From positions 6,696,001 through 6,760,000 of the forward strand of contig NZ_CP107945.1 of assembly GCF_036057275.1 (NCBI RefSeq): 64,000 bases of DNA. Direction: 5' to 3'. Below are positions 24,575 through 32,976 of this stretch, piece after piece. How positions within the stretch are numbered: the stretch's first letter is position 1; each line of letters starts with the position of its first letter. The notes beneath the pieces are model-generated. The model made no database searches, was not told where the DNA came from, and saw only the letters and a list, made by a program, of their open reading frames with translations. This DNA comes from Streptomyces sp. NBC_00390 (GTDB lineage: Bacteria; Actinomycetota; Actinomycetes; Streptomycetales; Streptomycetaceae). Position numbers and translations under genes: made by a program.

Positions 24575-24616
24575 AATCCTATGTACAACCGTAGGATTAC
24601 AGGTCCGCCCCGTCAA
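24575..24616 (-). promoter_or_regulatory. hmgA promoter with overlapping inverted repeat
   Basis: Reading the minus strand, TTGACG (24616-24611) and TACGGT (24593-24588) are spaced by 17 bp. The inverted repeat AATCCTA-N10-TAGGATT (24575-24598) covers the -10, a good place for repression by the adjacent GntR protein. Confidence 0.6.
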
Positions 24617-24772
24617 AGGAAGCGGGACGGCATGATGGGGCGCGTGTCCCAGTCCCATCTGCGCCGTATGCCCGTTCAGCAGCGCAGCGCCGACCGGCTC
24701 GCCCGGGTCCTGGACTGACGGGCGCGGCGCCGGAGAAATCCCGACGGGATGCGAGCAGGGACTCCCGCCCGT

Positions 24773-24790
24773 GCATACCGGTCGGTATGC
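24773..24790. promoter_or_regulatory. 18-bp palindrome before the molybdopterin oxidoreductase gene
   Basis: GCATACCGGTCGGTATGC has 8-bp perfect arms around GT, the form of a TetR-type operator. It ends 44 bp before the ATG at 24835. Confidence 0.6.
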
Positions 24791-24834
24791 TCGGTTCGGT
24801 CAGCGCGTCATCGCCGCCGCCCCGGGGAGAGCCC

Positions 24835-27135
24835 ATGTCCCGCACCTCCGCCGCCCGCACCGCACCGACGGACGGCGCACGTCCCGAGACCACACCCCGG
24901 GCTGCACCCCCGCCCGAGTCCGGGGCCGCCGACGCCGGCGCCCGGACGGCCCTGCGGGTCTGCCCCCTGTGCGAAGCCACCTGCGGGCTCACCCTCACCA
25001 TCGAGGGCACCCGGGTGACCAAGGCGCGCGGCGACCGGGACGATGTCTTCAGCCAGGGGTTCATCTGCCCGAAGGGCGCGTCGTTCGGCGAGCTCGACGC
25101 CGACCCCGACCGGTTGCGCACACCGCTCGTGCGCGAGAGGGGCACGCTGCGCGAGGCGACCTGGCAGGAGGCGTTCGACCTGGTGGCCGCGCGGATGCGG
25201 CCACTGATCGAGGAGCACGGCGGCAACGCCGTGGGCGTCGTCCTCGGCAACCCGAACGTGCACACCATGGCCGGCGGGCTCTACCCGCCCGTCCTGCTCT
25301 CCGCCCTGCGCACCCGCAACATCTTCAGCGCCTCCACGCTCGACCAGATGCCCAAGCATGTCTCCGGCGGCCTGCTCTACGGCAGTGCGATCGCCATCCC
25401 CGTGCCCGACCTGGACCGCACCGGCCATCTGCTGCTCCTCGGTGCCAACCCGCTGGAGTCCAACGGCAGTCTGTGCACCGCCCCCGACTTCCCCGGCAAG
25501 CTCAAGGCGCTGCGCCGCCGCGGGGGCACCCTCACCGTCGTCGACCCGCGCCGCACCCGGACCGCTCAGCTCGCCGACCGGCATGTGGCCATCCGCCCCG
25601 GCACCGACGCGCTGCTGCTCGCGGCCCTCGCCCATGTCCTGTTCGAGGAAGGGCTCACCGACCTCGGCGAGCTGGCCGAGCACGTCCAGGGACTGGACGA
25701 ACTGCGGGAAGCAATGGGGGAGTTCACCCCGGACGCCGTCGCCGCGGCCTGTGACATGGACGCCGAGGAGATCCGTACGATCGCCCGCGAACTGGCCGCG
25801 GCGCCGACCGCCGCCGTATACGGCCGTATCGGCAGCTGCACCGTCGAGCACGGCACCCTCGCCAGCTGGCTCGTCGACGTCCTCAACATCCTCACCGGCA
25901 ACCTCGACCGGCCCGGCGGCGCGCTCTTCCCCTTCTCCGCCACCGACCGTGCACCCCGCCCGGCGGGCCCGGGCAAGGGATTCGCCCTGGGCCGCTGGTC
26001 CAGCAGGGTCAGCGGCCACCCCGAGGCCAAGGGCGAACTGCCGATGACCGCGCTCGCCGAGGAGATCGAGACGTCCGGCGAAGGGCAGATCCGCGCCGTG
26101 ATCGCCATCGCCGCCAACCCCGTGCTCTCCGCGCCCGACGGGGACCGTCTCGACCGGGCGCTCGAGGGTCTCGACTTCATGGTCAGCGTCGACCCCTATC
26201 TGAACGAGACCTCGCGCCACGCCGATGTGGTGCTGCCCCCGCCTCCGCCGTCCCAGAGCGCCCACTACGACTTCGCGTTCAATGCGCTCGCGGTGCGCAA
26301 CCAGGCCCGCTACAACCCGGCCGCCGTGCCTCTCGAGGCCGGGCTCATGGACGAGTGCGAGATCCACGCCCGGCTGATCCTCGCCGTGTCCGGCATGCAC
26401 GGCGCCGACCCGTCCGCGGTCGACGACATGGTCATCCAGAGCTCCCTCGCCAGGGCCGTCGCCGACCCGCACTCCCCGGTGCACGGCCAGGACGTCACGG
26501 AACTCGCCGCCGAACTCACAGGCCACCGGGGCGCGGAGCGCCGACTCGACATGATGCTGCGCCTCGGCCCGTACGATCTCACCCTCGACAAGCTCGTCGA
26601 GAACCCGCACGGCATCGACCTCGGTCCGCTCCAGCCGCGCATCCAGCAGGTCCTCAAGACCGTCAGCGGCCGGATCGAGCTGCTGCCCGGCCCCATCGCC
26701 GACGATCTGCCGAGGCTCCGGCGCGCACTCGGCGAGCGGCCCGCGGCGCTGGTCCTGGTCGGCCGCCGCCATCTTCGCTCCAACAACAGCTGGCTGCACA
26801 ACGTGCCCTCGCTGAACGGCGGTTCCAACCGCTGCACCCTCCATGTCCACCCCGAGGACGCGGCCCGGCTCGGCCTCACGGACGGCGCGGTGGTGAGCAT
26901 CAGCGCGGACGGCGGCCGCCTCGAGGCGCCCGTGGAGATCACCGACACCGTACGGACGGGAGTGGTGAGTCTGCCGCACGGCTGGGGGCACAACCGTCCC
27001 GGCACCCGGATGTCGGTCGCCTCCTCACGCCCCGGAGTCAATGTCAATCAGCTCCTCGACGGCTCCCGACTGGACCCCCTGTCGGGCACCGCCGTGCTCA
27101 ACGGCTTCCCCGTAGAACTGTCACCAAGCAAGTGA
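24835..27135 (+). CDS. Molybdopterin-dependent oxidoreductase (4Fe-4S, DMSO-reductase superfamily)
   Basis: A 766-residue enzyme. Near residue 43 is CPLCEATCGLTL, then GFICPKGASFGELD, giving the four cysteines for a 4Fe-4S cluster (C-x2-C-x3-C...C). The bis-MGD-binding core follows with LLLLGANPLESNGSLCTAPD, TLTVVDPRRTRTAQLADRHV and VSVDPYLNETSRHADVVLPP. The C-terminal dinucleotide-binding barrel has SNNSWLHNVPSLNGGSNRCTLHVHPEDAARLGL. There is no twin-arginine signal, so it is cytoplasmic, of the formate dehydrogenase/assimilatory nitrate reductase-like group. The Mo-ligating Cys or SeCys position cannot be fixed by eye. ATG 24835 has GGGGAGA upstream. The physiological substrate is unknown. 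Confidence 0.88.
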   Translation: MSRTSAARTAPTDGARPETTPRAAPPPESGAADAGARTALRVCPLCEATCGLTLTIEGTRVTKARGDRDDVFSQGFICPKGASFGELDADPDRLRTPLVRERGTLREATWQEAFDLVAARMRPLIEEHGGNAVGVVLGNPNVHTMAGGLYPPVLLSALRTRNIFSASTLDQMPKHVSGGLLYGSAIAIPVPDLDRTGHLLLLGANPLESNGSLCTAPDFPGKLKALRRRGGTLTVVDPRRTRTAQLADRHVAIRPGTDALLLAALAHVLFEEGLTDLGELAEHVQGLDELREAMGEFTPDAVAAACDMDAEEIRTIARELAAAPTAAVYGRIGSCTVEHGTLASWLVDVLNILTGNLDRPGGALFPFSATDRAPRPAGPGKGFALGRWSSRVSGHPEAKGELPMTALAEEIETSGEGQIRAVIAIAANPVLSAPDGDRLDRALEGLDFMVSVDPYLNETSRHADVVLPPPPPSQSAHYDFAFNALAVRNQARYNPAAVPLEAGLMDECEIHARLILAVSGMHGADPSAVDDMVIQSSLARAVADPHSPVHGQDVTELAAELTGHRGAERRLDMMLRLGPYDLTLDKLVENPHGIDLGPLQPRIQQVLKTVSGRIELLPGPIADDLPRLRRALGERPAALVLVGRRHLRSNNSWLHNVPSLNGGSNRCTLHVHPEDAARLGLTDGAVVSISADGGRLEAPVEITDTVRTGVVSLPHGWGHNRPGTRMSVASSRPGVNVNQLLDGSRLDPLSGTAVLNGFPVELSPSK

Positions 27136-27237
27136 CCTGCGCTTTTGCGCATAGTCGTCGGCAGGGCGGTGATCGCCGCGATCGTCTCGCCGGACGGTGA
27201 CGGCTCCCGTCCCGGTCGGCATGGCCAAGGTCGAGTT

Positions 27238-27280
27238 CTGCGACCACACCCGGTACACCGTGAACCGGGTGTGGTCGCAG
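27238..27280. terminator. 17-bp perfect hairpin downstream of the oxidoreductase gene
   Basis: CTGCGACCACACCCGGT (27238-27254) pairs fully with 27264-27280 around the loop ACACCGTGA. It lies 103 bp after the stop of the oxidoreductase gene and 177 bp before the ABC ATPase gene. There is no T-run. Confidence 0.75.
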
Positions 27281-27299
27281 CGCCGCGGCGGACCTCCTT

Positions 27300-27456
27300 C
27301 GTGCGAACGACCCGCAAGCGGTGCGAAGGTCACGCAACATCTCACTCCGCAAGAAGGCGGCCCCAACCTTCGCAAGAGCCATTCCCTGACAGGAAGTAGT
27401 CGGCTAGCTTCTGGCCACCCAGCTGCTCCTCACTCTTTCCCTCAGGGCAGGACTCG
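27300..27456 (+). promoter_or_regulatory. Upstream region of the ABC ATPase gene with repeated CGCAA motifs
   Basis: Between 27300 and 27376 CGCAAG or CGCAAC occurs four times, with two interspersed TGCGAA copies, on the same strand and in otherwise non-coding DNA. This spacing suggests a cluster of regulator sites ahead of the gene starting at 27457. Confidence 0.4.
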
Positions 27457-28779
27457 ATGACGCGCGCCATTTCCCTGCACCACGTCAGCAAGAGATACGG
27501 GCGCGCCCAGCGTGCCGTCGACGACTTCTCCCTCGGCATCGAGCCGGGGGAGTTCCTTGTCCTGCTCGGCCCTTCGGGCTGCGGAAAGTCGACGGTGCTG
27601 CGCATGATCGCCGGACTCGAGGACATCACCGAGGGCGAACTGCTGCTGGACGGCGAGTACGCCAACGACATCCCGCCCCGTGAGCGGGACATGGCGATGG
27701 TGTTCCAGAACTTCGCGCTCTACCCGAGCATGACCAACCGCGAGAACATCGGCTTCCCGCTGCGCCTGGAGAACCCGCGTGCCGACCGCAACCCGCGCGT
27801 GGAGGCGACCGCGAGGATGCTCGGCATCGAGGATCTCCTGGACCGCTATCCCAGCCAGCTCTCCGGCGGCGAGCGCCAGCGCGTCGCGATGGGCCGGGCG
27901 ATCTCCCGGCGGCCCTCCGTCTTTCTGATGGACGAGCCGCTGTCGAACCTCGACGCCAAGCTGCGTAACCATCTCCGGGCCGAAATAGCCCAGCTCACCG
28001 CGGAGTTGGGGGTGACGACGGTCTACGTCACCCATGACCAGGCCGAGGCAATGTCGCTCGGGGACCGGGTCGCGGTCATGCGTGGCGGCGTGCTGCAGCA
28101 GGTCAGCACCCCGCGCGAGACCTACGCCCTGCCGGAGAACGTGTTCGTCGCCGCGTTCATCGGCACCCCGCGGATCAATCTGCTGCAGGCCGTCGTACAC
28201 GCGCCGCTGGACGGCCGGATGTCCATCGACCTCGGACGGCAGCGGCTGCCGCTGCCCGAACCGCTCAGCACGGACCACCAGTTGCTCCGCATCCAGCAGG
28301 GGCGGCAGATCATCGTCGGGCTGCGCTCGGAGGCGGCACGGATCGCACCGCCGAGCCAGGCCCGCCCCGGAGAGGTCGCGCTGACCGGCATCGTCCAGCA
28401 CATGGAGTACCAGGGACACGAGGCGCTCGTGCACTTCAGCACCGGCTCGACGCCCGCCGTCGTCGCCGATCTGGAGTCGCCCCGGCCCAGGCAGACCGCG
28501 CGCCGCCGCAGAAACGTCGGCCCCGGTGTGCTGACCCGTATCAAGGACCGGGCGATCTCGCAGGTCGCCCGGCCCGTCGCGGTGCTCGACGCGCCGGAAC
28601 CGCCCCGGGAGCGCGCGTCCGTCACCGGCGACCTTGTGGTGCGCACCGGTCCGGACCTGCGGCTGCGCACCGGGGCCCAGGTGCCGCTCCTGGTGGATGT
28701 GGCGCATCTGTACGTCTTCGACCACCAGGGCCGCAGGATCTGCCCGGCTCCCTTGGACCTGCCCGGACTGGACGTCTGA
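27457..28779 (+). CDS. ABC transporter ATP-binding protein (carbohydrate-type, MsiK/UgpC-like)
   Basis: A 440-residue ATPase. Walker A is GPSGCGKST (38-46), the Q-loop is MVFQNFALYPSMT, the signature is LSGGERQRVAMGRA, Walker B is VFLMDEPLSNLDAKLR and the H-loop is VYVTHDQAEAMSLGDR. These are hallmarks of the CUT1 sugar ATPases (UgpC/MalK/MsiK). The C-terminal TOBE/OB region (about 240-440) is longer than usual and contains a strongly basic insert (RPRQTARRRRNVGP, near 345). No permease or binding-protein gene is adjacent, so it either energises importers encoded elsewhere, as MsiK does, or has another role. ATG 27457 begins MTRAISLHHVSKRYG. Confidence 0.88.
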   Translation: MTRAISLHHVSKRYGRAQRAVDDFSLGIEPGEFLVLLGPSGCGKSTVLRMIAGLEDITEGELLLDGEYANDIPPRERDMAMVFQNFALYPSMTNRENIGFPLRLENPRADRNPRVEATARMLGIEDLLDRYPSQLSGGERQRVAMGRAISRRPSVFLMDEPLSNLDAKLRNHLRAEIAQLTAELGVTTVYVTHDQAEAMSLGDRVAVMRGGVLQQVSTPRETYALPENVFVAAFIGTPRINLLQAVVHAPLDGRMSIDLGRQRLPLPEPLSTDHQLLRIQQGRQIIVGLRSEAARIAPPSQARPGEVALTGIVQHMEYQGHEALVHFSTGSTPAVVADLESPRPRQTARRRRNVGPGVLTRIKDRAISQVARPVAVLDAPEPPRERASVTGDLVVRTGPDLRLRTGAQVPLLVDVAHLYVFDHQGRRICPAPLDLPGLDV

Positions 28780-28858
28780 TCCCCTCCGTTCCCCTCCTTC
28801 TCCGCCCCCCTGCGTCCTCTCCGTCCCTTGTGCCCTTTCTGTCCTCCTCCGCCTTCGT
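28779..28858. other. Polypyrimidine-rich tract after the ABC ATPase gene
   Basis: For about 80 bases after the stop the plus strand is almost all C and T (for example CCCCTCCGTTCCCCTCCTTC). A C-rich, G-poor transcript is the usual landing site for Rho, so this may be a Rho-dependent terminator. Confidence 0.5.
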
Positions 28859-28889
28859 GCTCGCTCGCCGAGACGGCTCTGGCGCCAGA

Positions 28890-28908
28890 AAACTAACGGC
28901 GCTAGTTT
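28890..28908. promoter_or_regulatory. Palindromic operator upstream of the aldehyde dehydrogenase gene
   Basis: AAACTA-ACGGCGC-TAGTTT, with 6-bp perfect arms and a partly symmetric centre. It matches at 15 of 19 positions the element at 36685-36703 between a TetR gene and an acyl-CoA dehydrogenase gene. Confidence 0.7.
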
Positions 28909-28945
28909 GGGGCGGGACGGTGCCGCCGAGGTGTGGAGGAATGCG

Positions 28946-30340
28946 ATGAAGGCTCACGACGGCATGTACATCGGCGGCAGGTGGCTGCCCGCCGCCGGGC
29001 CGGACACGATCGCCGTGGTCAACCCGGCGGACGAGCAGGTCATCGCCCATGTCCCCGCCGGTACGGCCGAGGACGTCGACGCCGCGGTGCGCGCCGCCCG
29101 CGAGGCTTTCCCGGCATGGGCGGCCACACCGCCCGCCGAGCGCGCCGCGCACCTGGAGGCGCTGCGCGACGAGCTGACCCGGCGGGCGGACGAGATCGCC
29201 GGGACCGTCACCGCCGAGCTCGGCGCACCGCCCGTGCTCGCCCAGCGGGTCCATGTGGGACTGCCCCTGCGGGTGGCCGGCTCGTACGCCGAACTGGCCG
29301 CCTCGTACTCCTTCGAGGAGAGGATCAACAACTCCACCGTCCTGCTGGAGCCGGTCGGAGTGGTCGGCGCGATCACCCCGTGGAACTACCCCCTGCACCA
29401 GATCGTGGCCAAGGTCGCCCCCGCGCTGGCGGCCGGCTGCACCATCGTGCTGAAGCCGGCCGAGGACACTCCGCTGACCGCCCAGCTCTTCGCCGACGCG
29501 GTCCATGACGCGGGGCTGCCCGCCGGTGTGTTCAACCTGGTCACGGGTCTCGGGCCGGTCGCAGGGCAGGCGCTGGCCGCGCACGAAGGAGTCGATCTCG
29601 TCTCCTTCACCGGCTCCACCGCCGTCGGCAGGCAGATCGGCGCGACCGCCGGAGCAGCCATCAAGCGCGTCGCCCTGGAACTCGGCGGCAAGTCCGCCAA
29701 CGTCATCCTGCCCAGCGCCGATCTGGCCAGGGCCGTGTCCCACGGCATAGCCAACGTCATGTCCAACTCCGGTCAGACCTGCAGCGCTTGGACCCGGATG
29801 CTGGTCCACAAGGACCAGTACGACGAGGCCGTGGCCCTCGCCGCGGCCGCCGCCGACCGGTTCGTACCGGGCGAGCAGGTCGGCCCGCTGGTCAATGCCA
29901 AGCAGCAGCAGCGCGTCCGCGCCTACATCGAGACGGGCGTGGCCGAAGGCGCCCGCCTGGTCGCGGGCGGCCCCGCCGCTCCGTTCGAGACGGGCTACTA
30001 CGTCAGCCCGACCGTCTTCGCCGATGTCACCCCCGAGATGACCATCGCTCAGGAGGAGATCTTCGGCCCGGTCGTCTGCGTGCTGAGGTACGAGGACGAG
30101 CAGGACGCCGTCGAGATCGCCAACGGCACGGTCTACGGTCTCGCCGGCGCCGTCTGGGCGGGCGAGGACGCCGAGGCGGCCGCCTTCGCGCGCCGCATCG
30201 ACACCGGCCAGATCGACATCAACGGCGGCCGCTTCAACCACCTGGCGCCGTTCGGCGGCTACAAGCAGTCCGGCGTGGGCCGTGAGCTCGGTCCGCACGG
30301 CCTTGCCGAGTACCTTCAGACCAAGTCCCTCCAGTTCTGA
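28946..30340 (+). CDS. Aldehyde dehydrogenase family protein
   Basis: A 464-residue NAD(P)-dependent aldehyde dehydrogenase. ITPWNYPLHQIVAKVAPALAAGCTIVLKPAE is the cofactor-binding region, SFTGSTAVGRQI the glycine turn, LELGGKSANVI carries the general-base Glu and SNSGQTCSAW the nucleophilic Cys near residue 280. EEIFGPVVCVL and NGGRFNHLAPFGGYKQSGVGRE complete the fold. Length is normal. ATG 28946 has GGAGGA five bases upstream. It is followed after 17 bp by a zinc alcohol dehydrogenase, so the pair probably oxidises an alcohol to its acid. A TetR-like operator stands just upstream. Confidence 0.93.
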   Translation: MKAHDGMYIGGRWLPAAGPDTIAVVNPADEQVIAHVPAGTAEDVDAAVRAAREAFPAWAATPPAERAAHLEALRDELTRRADEIAGTVTAELGAPPVLAQRVHVGLPLRVAGSYAELAASYSFEERINNSTVLLEPVGVVGAITPWNYPLHQIVAKVAPALAAGCTIVLKPAEDTPLTAQLFADAVHDAGLPAGVFNLVTGLGPVAGQALAAHEGVDLVSFTGSTAVGRQIGATAGAAIKRVALELGGKSANVILPSADLARAVSHGIANVMSNSGQTCSAWTRMLVHKDQYDEAVALAAAAADRFVPGEQVGPLVNAKQQQRVRAYIETGVAEGARLVAGGPAAPFETGYYVSPTVFADVTPEMTIAQEEIFGPVVCVLRYEDEQDAVEIANGTVYGLAGAVWAGEDAEAAAFARRIDTGQIDINGGRFNHLAPFGGYKQSGVGRELGPHGLAEYLQTKSLQF

Positions 30341-30357
30341 GCCGGGAGTAATCCATC

Positions 30358-31437
30358 GTGGTCCGCGCCGCCGTCCTGCCCGCCGTCGGAGCTCCGCTGG
30401 AGATCACCGGCATCGAACTTCCCGAACCCGGCCCCGGCCAGGTGCGGGTCCGTCTCGCCGCCGCCGGGGTCTGCCACTCCGATCTGTCCCTGTCCAACGG
30501 CACCATGCGTCTGCCCGTCCCGGCCGTCCTCGGCCACGAGGGCGCCGGGACCGTCGTCTCGGCCGGCGAGGGCGTGACCCATGTCGCTCCCGGTGACGGC
30601 GTGGTCCTCAACTGGGCGCCCTCCTGCGGGAGATGTCACCACTGCTCGATCGGCGAGGTGTGGCTGTGTGCCGACGCGCTGACCGGCGCCGGCCGCGTCC
30701 ACGCCGTCACCGAGGACGGCACCGAGCTCCATCCCGGCCTGAACGTCGCCGCGTTCGCCGAGGAGACCGTCGTCCCCGCGAACTGCGTCCTGCCCGTCCC
30801 GGATGGCGTCCCGCTCACCGACGCCGCGCTGCTCGGCTGCGCCGTGCTCACCGGGTACGGGGCCGTCCACCACTGTGCCCGGGTCCGCGAGGGCGAGTCG
30901 GTCGTGGTGTTCGGCGTCGGCGGGGTGGGCCTCGCCACGCTCCAGTCGGCCCGTATCGCAGGCGCCGCAGCCGTGATCGCCGTCGACATCTCCCCTGAGA
31001 AGGAGGAGCTCGCCCGCCGCGCCGGCGCCACCGAGTACGTCGTCGCGTCCGACCTCACCGCGAAGGAGATCCGGCGGCTCACCGCTGGCCGGGGCGCGGA
31101 CGTGGCCATCGAATGCGTCGGCCGGGCCGCCACCATCCGTACCGCCTGGGACTCCACCCGGCGCGGCGGCCGCACCACCGTCGTCGGCATCGGCGGCAAG
31201 GACCAGCAGGTGACGTTCAACGCTCTCGAGCTGTTCCACTGGGGCCGCACGCTGTCCGGCTGCGTCTATGGCAACTCCAACCCCGCCGAGGACCTGCCCG
31301 TGCTGGCGGAGCACATCCGCGCCGGGCGTCTCGACCTGGGCGCCCTGGTGACCGAGCGGATCGGGATCGAGGACATCCCGGCCGCCTTCGACACCATGCT
31401 CGCGGGCAAGGGCGGGCGGGCGCTGGTGGTCTTCTAG
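30358..31437 (+). CDS. Zinc-dependent alcohol dehydrogenase
   Basis: A 359-residue medium-chain dehydrogenase. Catalytic zinc ligands are in AAGVCHSDL (Cys) and GHEGAG (His). The structural zinc site is CGRCHHCSIGEVWLC with four cysteines. The Rossmann motif is VVVFGVGGVGLATLQSARIAGA, with D in AVDISPEKEELA indicating NAD preference. The sequence is of the class III/MDR group that includes thiol-linked aldehyde dehydrogenases, but an ordinary alcohol substrate is more likely given the neighbouring aldehyde dehydrogenase. GTG 30358 follows a GGGAG. A strong hairpin ends the unit at 31464-31486. Confidence 0.92.
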   Translation: MVRAAVLPAVGAPLEITGIELPEPGPGQVRVRLAAAGVCHSDLSLSNGTMRLPVPAVLGHEGAGTVVSAGEGVTHVAPGDGVVLNWAPSCGRCHHCSIGEVWLCADALTGAGRVHAVTEDGTELHPGLNVAAFAEETVVPANCVLPVPDGVPLTDAALLGCAVLTGYGAVHHCARVREGESVVVFGVGGVGLATLQSARIAGAAAVIAVDISPEKEELARRAGATEYVVASDLTAKEIRRLTAGRGADVAIECVGRAATIRTAWDSTRRGGRTTVVGIGGKDQQVTFNALELFHWGRTLSGCVYGNSNPAEDLPVLAEHIRAGRLDLGALVTERIGIEDIPAAFDTMLAGKGGRALVVF

Positions 31438-31463
31438 CATCCACCGCGACCCCCGCAGTACGA

Positions 31464-31486
31464 CCCCGGCCGCCTCGCGGCCGGGG
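31464..31486 (+). terminator. Terminator after the alcohol dehydrogenase gene
   Basis: CCCCGGCCGC and GCGGCCGGGG form a 10-bp perfect stem with a CTC loop, followed by CTTCCGT. It is 26 bp past the stop. Confidence 0.8.
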
Positions 31487-31555
31487 CTTCCGTGCTGTCC
31501 CGAGCCGGGTTACCGAAGGGTAATAAACTCGCAAAAACTCCTGGTGTTCAACCCG

Positions 31556-31585
31556 TTGACCTACATACCCACTGGTCGGTACGGT
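31556..31585 (+). promoter_or_regulatory. Promoter with built-in TetR-type operator before the MHS transporter gene
   Basis: TTGACC (31556-31561) and TACGGT (31580-31585) have an 18-bp spacer. The operator-like ACATACCCACTGGT and its degenerate second half (31563-31583) fill that spacer, so a bound regulator would block polymerase. The same 14-mer occurs at 46697 and, inverted, at 51468-51488. Confidence 0.7.
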
Positions 31586-31647
31586 CCCCGCAATCTCCAC
31601 CCGTGGCACCCCAAGCTCCGTCCCCCGCTCCCCGGAGAGTGCTTCTC

Positions 31648-32976
31648 ATGGACACCCCCGCTCAGCTCACGGACTCCGCGTCCCCTGCTCCCACGGACCG
31701 GAACCGCAGAAAGGTCGCGACAGCCGCGGCCCTGGCCTCCGCCGTCGAGTGGTACGACTACTTCGTCTTCGGCATTGCCGCCGCTCTGGTCCTCGGCGAT
31801 CTCTACTTCCCCGCCGGCAGCTCGTCGGCCGGTGTGCTGGCCGCCTTCGCCACCTTCGCCGTCGGATTCCTCGCCCGGCCCGTCGGCGGCGTCATCGCAG
31901 GCCAGCTCGGCGACAAGCACGGCCGCAAGCCCATGCTGGTCCTGGCGCTCACCCTGATGGGCATCGCCACCGCCGGCATCGGCCTCCTCCCCACGTACGA
32001 GACCATCGGCATCGCCGCACCCGTACTGCTGGTGCTGCTGCGCGTCGTCCAGGGCATCGCGGTCGGCGCCCAGTGGGGCGGCGCCATGCTCATGGCCACC
32101 GAGTACGCCCCCGAGGGCAAGCGCGGTCTGTACGGCAGCCTGGTCCAGCTCGGCGTCCCGATCGGCGTCGTCACCGCGAACACCGTCTTCCTGGTCGCCG
32201 GATCACTCACGAGTGACGCGACGTTCGCGAGCTGGGGCTGGCGGGTGCCGTTCTTCGTCGGATTCCTGGTCCTCGTCCTCGCCTGGTACATCCACACCCG
32301 CGTCGAGGAGACCCCCGCGTTCCGCGAGGCCGAGCGCGCCCTGGCCGAACAGGAGAAGGGTGAGAGCGAGGCCCGCTCGCCGCTGCGCACCATCCTGCGC
32401 AACCACCTCGGCACCGTCTTCCTGGCGGGCGGCTCGTTCGCGGTCAACACCGCGACCTTCTACATCATCATCACCGGCGTGCTCGACTACTCGACCCGCA
32501 CGCTCGAGATGGAACGCAGCTCGGTTCTCGCCGTCTCGCTCGGCGTCAGCATCACCCAGCTCGTGATGATCCCGGCCGCCGCGGCCCTCTCCGACCGCAT
32601 CGGACGACTGCGCATCTACGCGGCAGGCGCCATCGGACTGCTGGTGTGGGCCGTGCCGATGTTCCTGCTGATCGACACCGCGTCGCTGGTGTGGCTGGCG
32701 GTCGGCACCTTCGTCACCAGCTGCTTCCTCAGCATCATGTACGGGCCCCAGGCGGCGCTGTTCGCCGAGCTGTTCACCGCGGAGATGCGCTACACCGGCG
32801 CCTCCCTCGGTTACCAGATCGCCGCCGTGCTCGGCGGTGGCCTGGCCCCGTTCGTCATGGTCCTGCTGCTGGAGGCGACGGGTACCTCGATGTCCGTCGC
32901 GGGCTACATCATCGGTCTCGCCGTGATCGCCCTGATCTCCATCAAGATCCTGGCTACCCGGGCGGCCGCCCGCTGA
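31648..32976 (+). CDS. MFS transporter, metabolite:H+ symporter (MHS) type
   Basis: A 442-residue major-facilitator protein with twelve predicted helices. The MHS/ProP-ShiA signatures are present: ALASAVEWYDYFVFGIAAALV in helix 1, FLARPVGGVIAGQLGDKHGRKPMLV at the loop 2-3 motif, RVVQGIAVGAQWGGAMLMATEYAP in helix 4-5, RVPFFVGFLVLVLAWYIHTRVEETPAF, and SDRIGRLRIY in the second half. Family substrates are organic acids and osmolytes; the exact one is unknown. ATG 31648 has GGAGAG upstream. Its promoter shares an operator with the SDR and acyl-CoA dehydrogenase operons downstream, pointing to uptake of a carboxylic acid catabolised by those enzymes. Confidence 0.9.
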   Translation: MDTPAQLTDSASPAPTDRNRRKVATAAALASAVEWYDYFVFGIAAALVLGDLYFPAGSSSAGVLAAFATFAVGFLARPVGGVIAGQLGDKHGRKPMLVLALTLMGIATAGIGLLPTYETIGIAAPVLLVLLRVVQGIAVGAQWGGAMLMATEYAPEGKRGLYGSLVQLGVPIGVVTANTVFLVAGSLTSDATFASWGWRVPFFVGFLVLVLAWYIHTRVEETPAFREAERALAEQEKGESEARSPLRTILRNHLGTVFLAGGSFAVNTATFYIIITGVLDYSTRTLEMERSSVLAVSLGVSITQLVMIPAAAALSDRIGRLRIYAAGAIGLLVWAVPMFLLIDTASLVWLAVGTFVTSCFLSIMYGPQAALFAELFTAEMRYTGASLGYQIAAVLGGGLAPFVMVLLLEATGTSMSVAGYIIGLAVIALISIKILATRAAAR

